This document shows, in pieces, positions 5,485-9,019 of a DNA stretch of 9,019 bases. This DNA is from Pseudomonadota bacterium. Its GTDB lineage: Bacteria > Pseudomonadota > Alphaproteobacteria > Rhizobiales > Rhizobiaceae. The notes below the pieces were generated by a model. The model was given only the letters and a program-made list of their open reading frames with translations. It did no database searches and was not told the origin of the DNA. The translations under genes were made by a program, and so were the position numbers. The first letter of the stretch is position 1; every line of letters starts with the position of its first letter. Where the stretch lies: positions 1 to 9,019 of the forward strand of contig JAEXMK010000251.1 in assembly GCA_023444445.1 (NCBI GenBank), in the 5' to 3' direction.

Positions 5485-6768
5485 TTAAGCCGGTTCCCGC
5501 GTCATGACAAGGCTCGCATTCTGCCCGCCAAACCCGAAGGAGTTCGACAGAACGGCCCCCACCTCAGCATCCCGCTTCACATTCGGCACCACGTCGAGCG
5601 TGATGGTCGGATCGGGATTGTTGTAGTTTATCGTCGGCGGCAGCGTGCCGGTCAGCATGGTCTGCAGCGAGAACACCGCTTCCACGGCACCTGCGGCGGT
5701 CAGCGTATGACCGATCATCGATTTGTTGGACGACAGCGGAATGTTCTTCAGGCCTTCGCCGAAGACGGCCAGCATCGAGCCATATTCCATCTTGTCGTTC
5801 TCAGGCGTCGAGGTGCCGTGGGCGTTGATATAACCGATATCGCTTTCGGCCACGCCCGCATCGGCCAGCGCCGCACGGATCGTCGCAATCGCCGGTCCGC
5901 CATCGGGCGAAGAGCGCGTACGGTGGAAGCTGTCAGCCTTTTCCCCTGCACCCTTGATGATGCCGAGAACCTTCGCGCCGCGTGCAACGGCGGCTTCGAG
6001 CGATTCCAGCACCAGCGTTGCGGCACCTTCGGCGATCACGAAACCATCGCGATCCTTGCTGAACGGCTTGGAAGCCTTTTCCGGCGGGTCGTTCTGGGTC
6101 GAAAGCGCCGAGAGAAGCGAGAAGCGGATCAGCGCTTCGGCGCTCACGGAACCATCGGTCGCGACCGTCAAAGCCCGTTCGGTGCGGCCCTGACGAATGG
6201 CCTCGACGCCAAGCTGGATCGCGGTCGCTCCGGATGCACAGGCGGTCGACAGCGTGACCGGCAGGCCGCGCGTACCGAAACGATCGGAAAGGCGTTCGGA
6301 AATCGCACCGAAAAGTGCTGCCTCCTGGAATGCCGGATCGGGCCGCTGGCGGAAGGCCGTGAGAAAACGCTCATAGGCGTCACCCGGCTGGGCGGCTGGC
6401 GGAGAGCGGTCAGCAAGCTCGAAACGGGCGCTCCATTCCGGCTCGATCGGCGGCGCTGCGAGAAACAGGGGACCGTCAAAGTCGCCGGAGATGCCGGCCT
6501 GCGCCAGCGCTTCGATGGTGGTTTCGCGGGCAAAGGCATAGGAGCGCTCGACCGAATTCGGAACCGGGATATCGATGAAATCCACCGTGCCGCTGATCCG
6601 GGTCGAAAGACCCTCGGTCGGGAAACGGGTGATATTATGGATGCCGGATTTGCCTGATGTCAGCGCCGCCCAGTTGTCTTGAAGTCCTTGCCCGAGCGAG
6701 GTGATGATGCCCATGCCGGTAACGGCGACGATCGGGCGACCGAGATGATCCCTGAAGTTGGAAGCCAT
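5485..6768 (-). CDS. fabF1XL: Beta-ketoacyl-ACP synthase (KAS II type) of the VLCFA cluster, catalytic subunit
   Basis: Condensing enzyme of 427 residues that should extend AcpXL-bound acyl chains with malonyl units in the cytoplasm. All KAS II catalytic features are present: nucleophile Cys177 in STACASGA, His317 in NAHGTSTPEND, Lys349 and His354 in NKSMIGHTLTAAG, and the glycine-rich C-terminal NSFGFGGQNAS. The region before the nucleophile (about 100-165) is unlike housekeeping FabF: it is Pro/Glu-rich, and the conserved AGNISI stretch is replaced by GAISERLSDRFG. That may reshape the acyl pocket or dimer face. The ATG at 6768 has AGGAG eight bases upstream, overlapping the stop codon of the preceding ketosynthase-like gene, so the two are tightly coupled. 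A terminator-like hairpin follows. The fabF1XL/fabF2XL numbering follows my memory of the rhizobial cluster and could be swapped; the enzyme class is secure. Confidence 0.92.
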   Translation of the reverse strand: MASNFRDHLGRPIVAVTGMGIITSLGQGLQDNWAALTSGKSGIHNITRFPTEGLSTRISGTVDFIDIPVPNSVERSYAFARETTIEALAQAGISGDFDGPLFLAAPPIEPEWSARFELADRSPPAAQPGDAYERFLTAFRQRPDPAFQEAALFGAISERLSDRFGTRGLPVTLSTACASGATAIQLGVEAIRQGRTERALTVATDGSVSAEALIRFSLLSALSTQNDPPEKASKPFSKDRDGFVIAEGAATLVLESLEAAVARGAKVLGIIKGAGEKADSFHRTRSSPDGGPAIATIRAALADAGVAESDIGYINAHGTSTPENDKMEYGSMLAVFGEGLKNIPLSSNKSMIGHTLTAAGAVEAVFSLQTMLTGTLPPTINYNNPDPTITLDVVPNVKRDAEVGAVLSNSFGFGGQNASLVMTREPA

Positions 6769-6783
6769 GGTCTTTTCTCCTCA
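6769..6783 (-). promoter_or_regulatory. Stop codon / Shine-Dalgarno overlap coupling the two ketosynthase genes
   Basis: On the minus strand the upstream gene ends TGA at 6783-6781, and its last base begins the AGGAG (6781-6777) that serves the next ATG at 6768-6766. Twelve bases separate stop and start. Terminating ribosomes would sit on the ribosome-binding site of the second gene, which suits translational coupling and matched amounts of the two proteins. Confidence 0.65.
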
Positions 6784-7977
6784 AACGTCGCGGGACAGAA
6801 CGGCGACACCTTCGCCGCGGACATGGCCGACGGTGGTGACAACGGCCTCGGTAGCCGCCTCGACCATTGGCTTTTCCGCAGCCGCGTCGAAGGTAGGAAC
6901 CTTGGCACCGCTTTCAAGCGTCAGCGCCGCCAGAGCGAGCCCGAGTGGAAACTGCGCTTCAAGTCCATGGCCGGTGATACCGCCAAAACCGCGAATGGCA
7001 GCCTTTGGCAGCGCCTTTTCGAGAATATCCTTCTCGCGGGCCGTGACGTCGTCATAACCACTCGCGCCGGAAAACACGACGGTCGTAGTGCTGTCCTTGG
7101 CCGGGGCCAGCAGACGCTCCATGCGCTTTTCCATCTTGCCGTCCTCGCGGCTGCCGCGGTCACCCTCGATGGCGTCGATACGGGCATAGATGCGCGCCCC
7201 ACGCTCGCTGGCATGTTTGCGTGATTCCAGCACGAGGAAGGCGCCGAGCGACCCGGAGATCATGCCGCCACCTTCATGGCCCTCACGTGACCAAAGGGGC
7301 TGCCATTCGCCCTGCGCATGTGCGCCGATGGCTTCGAACAGCAGGATCATGTCTGGACGTTCGGCGGAAAAGGCGCCGCCCACGAGGGCGTGGCTCGATT
7401 CGCCGGAGCGAATGCGGTGAAACGCGGTTTCGACGGCGGAGATGCCGGCTGCTTCTTCGCCCATGAAGGTGCGGGAAGAGCCGGTGACCTTGTGCACGAT
7501 GGAGATATTGCCGGCCATCAGGTTGGAAAGCTGCGCGAGAAACAGCGTCGGACGCAGTTCAGTGGTCAGCTTTTCGTTCAGCAGCTTTTCGCGGTCGTTG
7601 CGCTTCAACGCCTCGTCAACGATCAGCGTATCGACATTGATGTCGCGCTCGCCGCCGCCGGCGGCAACGATCATGTCCATGGTGGCGCAGGCTTCGGCAT
7701 TTTCCTTCAAGCCGGCATCATCAAGTGCAAGACCGGCAGCAAAAACGCCGAGACGCTGCCAGTTTTCCATCTGCCGCTGGTCGCCGCGCTTGGCGATCTG
7801 GGCCGACCAGTCGATCTCCGGCATGGGATGGACCGGATAGGGTTTGAATTTTTCGGTCTCGACAATCGTCGCCGGCGCGGCGGCTCCAGAAAGGAGCGCC
7901 ACATGCGCTTGGCTGCCAACGCCGTGACAGGTCACGATGCCGACCCCTGTTATCACCACATCATTGTCAGATTTCAT
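6781..7977 (-). CDS. fabF2XL: Degenerate beta-ketoacyl synthase homologue lacking the nucleophilic Cys (chain-length-factor-like)
   Basis: A 398-residue thiolase-fold ketosynthase homologue, encoded directly before the canonical ketosynthase. It starts VVITGVGIVTCHGVG and keeps AGNISI (155-160). From that motif it lines up without gaps with my recollection of E. coli FabF, and the nucleophile position falls on Glu175 (GEEAAG instead of TACASG). The first active-site His falls on Ser303 (FSGASG), the catalytic Lys on Gly332, and only the second His survives (His337 in ITGHG). It should not condense on its own. Chain-length factors of type II polyketide synthases likewise lack the Cys and pair with a catalytic ketosynthase, so a heterodimer with the next gene's product is the simplest inference. 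ATG at 7977 has AAAGGA about nine bases upstream. A 207-base gap with hairpins separates it from fabZXL. Symbol numbering is from memory; the family is certain, the role inferred. Confidence 0.87.
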   Translation of the reverse strand: MKSDNDVVITGVGIVTCHGVGSQAHVALLSGAAAPATIVETEKFKPYPVHPMPEIDWSAQIAKRGDQRQMENWQRLGVFAAGLALDDAGLKENAEACATMDMIVAAGGGERDINVDTLIVDEALKRNDREKLLNEKLTTELRPTLFLAQLSNLMAGNISIVHKVTGSSRTFMGEEAAGISAVETAFHRIRSGESSHALVGGAFSAERPDMILLFEAIGAHAQGEWQPLWSREGHEGGGMISGSLGAFLVLESRKHASERGARIYARIDAIEGDRGSREDGKMEKRMERLLAPAKDSTTTVVFSGASGYDDVTAREKDILEKALPKAAIRGFGGITGHGLEAQFPLGLALAALTLESGAKVPTFDAAAEKPMVEAATEAVVTTVGHVRGEGVAVLSRDV

Positions 7978-8184
7978 CGTCTGTCATCCTTTGCAGCCGG
8001 CCCCGCCGAAACGGTCACGGCTATCCACGGCGGTTGCGAACAACCACTTCATGCGTTGCGGAATAAAGCGCGCGATGCGGATTGGCAATGGTGAAGGCCC
8101 GATCCGCCGTCGCGAGCCCACGATTTTCGTGCTTCAAAACCGGGTCGAGGAAAAAACGCTCGTCTTTCAGACGGGCGAAAACGC
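7978..8184 (-). other. 207-base gap between fabZXL and the ketosynthase-like gene
   Basis: Unusually long for a gap inside this cluster. It holds a terminator-like hairpin close to fabZXL (8151-8176), a CACGA/TCGTG stem (8119-8123 with 8127-8131), a GCGGAT/ATCCGC pair (8077-8082 with 8102-8107) and a GGTTG/CAACC stem with a UUCG loop on the transcript (8032-8036 with 8041-8045). A minus-strand frame stays open across most of it to a stop at 8021. That frame's only ATG lies inside fabZXL at 8308, and no ribosome-binding site or internal ATG supports a separate gene, so I do not call one. Confidence 0.4.
8151..8176 (-). terminator. Terminator-like hairpin downstream of fabZXL
   Basis: On the minus strand GC-C-CGTCT (8176-8169), loop GAA, AGACG-A-GC (8165-8158) forms a stem of seven pairs with one mismatch. 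It is followed by G and then six T residues (8156-8151). It starts nine bases after the fabZXL stop at 8185-8187. Shape and T-run fit a modest intrinsic terminator or attenuator that may lower transcription of the downstream ketosynthase genes. Confidence 0.5.
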
Positions 8185-8664
8185 TTATTTCTGCGCATCT
8201 GCGGCAATCGCCGCCATCAGGCCGACTTCCTCGGCCCGCTTCTTGACGATAGGCCCAAGCGGGATTTCGCTGAACGGCATGGTGCGCAGTTTCAGCTGCG
8301 CGTCGCAAACCTTCTTGCCACCGCTGGTGATTTTCGCCTTGGTGACGGTAAAGCCTGAACCGTCATGCTCCAGCACCGCTTCGATATCAAGAACAGCGCC
8401 GGGCTCCACGAAGGTGCGCATCTTGGCGCCATCGACCGACATCAGGAACGGCATGGACGCAAAATCGCTGAAGGCCAGAATCATCATGCCGGAGGCCTGC
8501 GCCATCGTCTCGATCAGAAGCACGCCTGGAACCAGCGGCATGCCGGGAAAGTGGCCTTCAAAAACAGGGCTCTTGTCGGGAACGACGGACCGCGCCTTTA
8601 ACGTGCGCGTCGCCATGTCCACGGCTTCGACCTTGTCGATCATCTGAAAATATTCAAGCAGCAT
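8185..8664 (-). CDS. fabZXL: FabZXL, beta-hydroxyacyl-ACP dehydratase of the VLCFA cluster
   Basis: Hot-dog-fold dehydratase of 159 residues, the usual FabZ length, which removes water from beta-hydroxyacyl-ACP; here the carrier is presumably AcpXL. The active-site helix is intact: FEGHFPGMPLVPGVLLIETMAQ is represented by catalytic His38 in GHFPG and Glu52 in LIETMAQ. The N-terminus MLLEYFQMIDKV fits the FabZ/FabA-like group. The ATG at 8664 is chosen for length and family fit; upstream GGACGG is only a weak ribosome-binding site, and an internal ATG at 8643 is no better placed. It lies 85 bases after the acpXL stop, behind paired hairpins, and is followed by another terminator-like hairpin. 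No active-site change is visible. The context, not the sequence alone, separates it from a housekeeping FabZ. Confidence 0.92.
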   Translation of the reverse strand: MLLEYFQMIDKVEAVDMATRTLKARSVVPDKSPVFEGHFPGMPLVPGVLLIETMAQASGMMILAFSDFASMPFLMSVDGAKMRTFVEPGAVLDIEAVLEHDGSGFTVTKAKITSGGKKVCDAQLKLRTMPFSEIPLGPIVKKRAEEVGLMAAIAADAQK

Positions 8665-8692
8665 CCGTCCGGCCCGTCTCTGGTCGGTTTAA

Positions 8693-8742
8693 CCCGCCAT
8701 AACGGCGGGCTTTAAAAAGAAATGCCCGCCTGAAGCGGGCAT
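8693..8742 (-). terminator. Strong intrinsic terminator / four-segment attenuator between acpXL and fabZXL
   Basis: In transcript order there are four complementary segments: GCCCGC (8740-8735), GGCGGGC (8730-8724), GCCCGCC (8710-8704) and GGCGGG (8698-8693). The first two, extended by ATG/CAT-type flanks, form an 8-bp perfect stem (8722-8729 with 8735-8742) followed by TTCTTTTT, a textbook terminator eight bases after the acpXL stop. Segments two and three also pair perfectly (7 bp), which would prevent the terminator, and three with four form a further 6-bp hairpin. The terminator is well supported; use of the alternative pairing is inference. Confidence 0.75.
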
Positions 8743-8749
8743 CTTCGTC

Positions 8750-9019
8750 TCAGCCCTTGGCTGCGCGCAATTCGTCGATCTTTGCACAGAGGTTCTTCAG
8801 CACGAAGTATTCTTCGGTGGAAACCTTGCCTTCGTTGACTTCCTGCGTCCACTGCTCAAGCGGGATCTTGATGCCGAATTCCTTGTCGATCGCGAAAACG
8901 ATATCCAGAAAGTCGAGGCTGTCGATGCCCAGATCGTCGATCGTGTGGCTCTCCGGCGTAATGGTTTCGCGGTCGATTTCGCTGGTTTCGGCGATAATGT
9001 CGGCAACCTTGTCGAATGT
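8750..9019 (-). CDS. acpXL: AcpXL, specialised acyl carrier protein for very long-chain fatty acid (start outside window)
   Basis: Acidic carrier protein; 89 residues are visible, and the start codon with probably a few residues lies beyond base 9019. The visible protein begins [18 protein letters not shown] and ends DELRAAKG. The phosphopantetheine attachment motif is GIDSLD, with Ser34 of the visible part; this Ser would carry the growing chain. Compared with housekeeping AcpP the protein is longer (about 92 against 78 residues) and has the [22 protein letters not shown] helix II-III region typical of AcpXL. It holds the C26-C28 chain that LpxXL transfers to lipid A. It heads the minus-strand cluster, and its stop codon sits eight bases before a strong terminator, so acpXL may be made in excess over the downstream enzymes. 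Its promoter is outside the window. Confidence 0.95.

Noticed and set aside
5707..6657. Plus-strand 316-codon open frame opposite the canonical ketosynthase
   Set aside because: Arg/Gly-rich antisense shadow of a gene with every catalytic motif intact.
6781..7977. Ketosynthase-like gene considered as a pseudogene because it lacks catalytic residues
   Set aside because: The frame is fully open at 398 codons, keeps thiolase-fold motifs, has good start signals and is coupled to the next gene; selective loss of catalytic residues fits a non-catalytic partner better than decay.
7318..8094. Plus-strand 258-codon open frame opposite the ketosynthase-like gene
   Set aside because: Antisense shadow of GC-rich coding sequence; no domain or start signal.
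8021..8308. 95-codon minus-strand frame overlapping the end of fabZXL
   Set aside because: The start lies within fabZXL and no ribosome-binding site or family similarity was seen; kept only as a low-interest observation for the gap.

Overview
The window looks like chromosomal DNA of a Rhizobiales alphaproteobacterium, most probably an Agrobacterium/Rhizobium relative. That is inferred from GC-rich coding sequence and from a complete-looking acpXL-to-lpxXL gene set, which is known from rhizobia, agrobacteria and brucellae. These genes make the very long-chain (C28, 27-hydroxyoctacosanoic-type) acyl chain of lipid A. No mobile element, CRISPR array, tRNA or rRNA gene was seen.

Left part (1-2400): the first 42 codons of a class I/II aminotransferase run off the left edge on the minus strand. 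Behind its start is a structured leader (154-218) and a candidate promoter. A roughly 300-base gap with two inverted repeats follows, then a minus-strand inosine-uridine-type nucleoside hydrolase. Divergent from the hydrolase is a plus-strand TSUP (TauE/SafE, YfcA-like) membrane transporter. Middle (2400-3380): a minus-strand gene converges on the transporter and encodes a 231-residue coiled-coil plus PAS protein with no recognisable output domain.

Right part (3381-9019, all minus strand, transcribed right to left): acpXL (carrier protein, start cut off by the window edge), fabZXL (dehydratase), a catalytically degenerate ketosynthase-like protein, a canonical ketosynthase, a zinc-type MDR oxidoreductase (adh2XL) and lpxXL (late lipid A acyltransferase). 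Growing acyl chains would sit on AcpXL. The ketosynthase pair would elongate, FabZXL dehydrate, the MDR enzyme or housekeeping reductases reduce, and LpxXL transfer the finished chain to lipid A at the inner membrane.

The cluster itself is a described system. Two aspects are less obvious. First, the 398-residue ketosynthase homologue has Glu where the nucleophilic Cys should be and has lost one catalytic His, so with its tightly coupled canonical partner it resembles a ketosynthase/chain-length-factor heterodimer. Second, each of the three wide gaps inside the cluster holds terminator-like or attenuator-like hairpins, while ketosynthase/ketosynthase-like and adh2XL/lpxXL are tightly packed. 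All calls come from reading the sequence; no database search or folding calculation was run.
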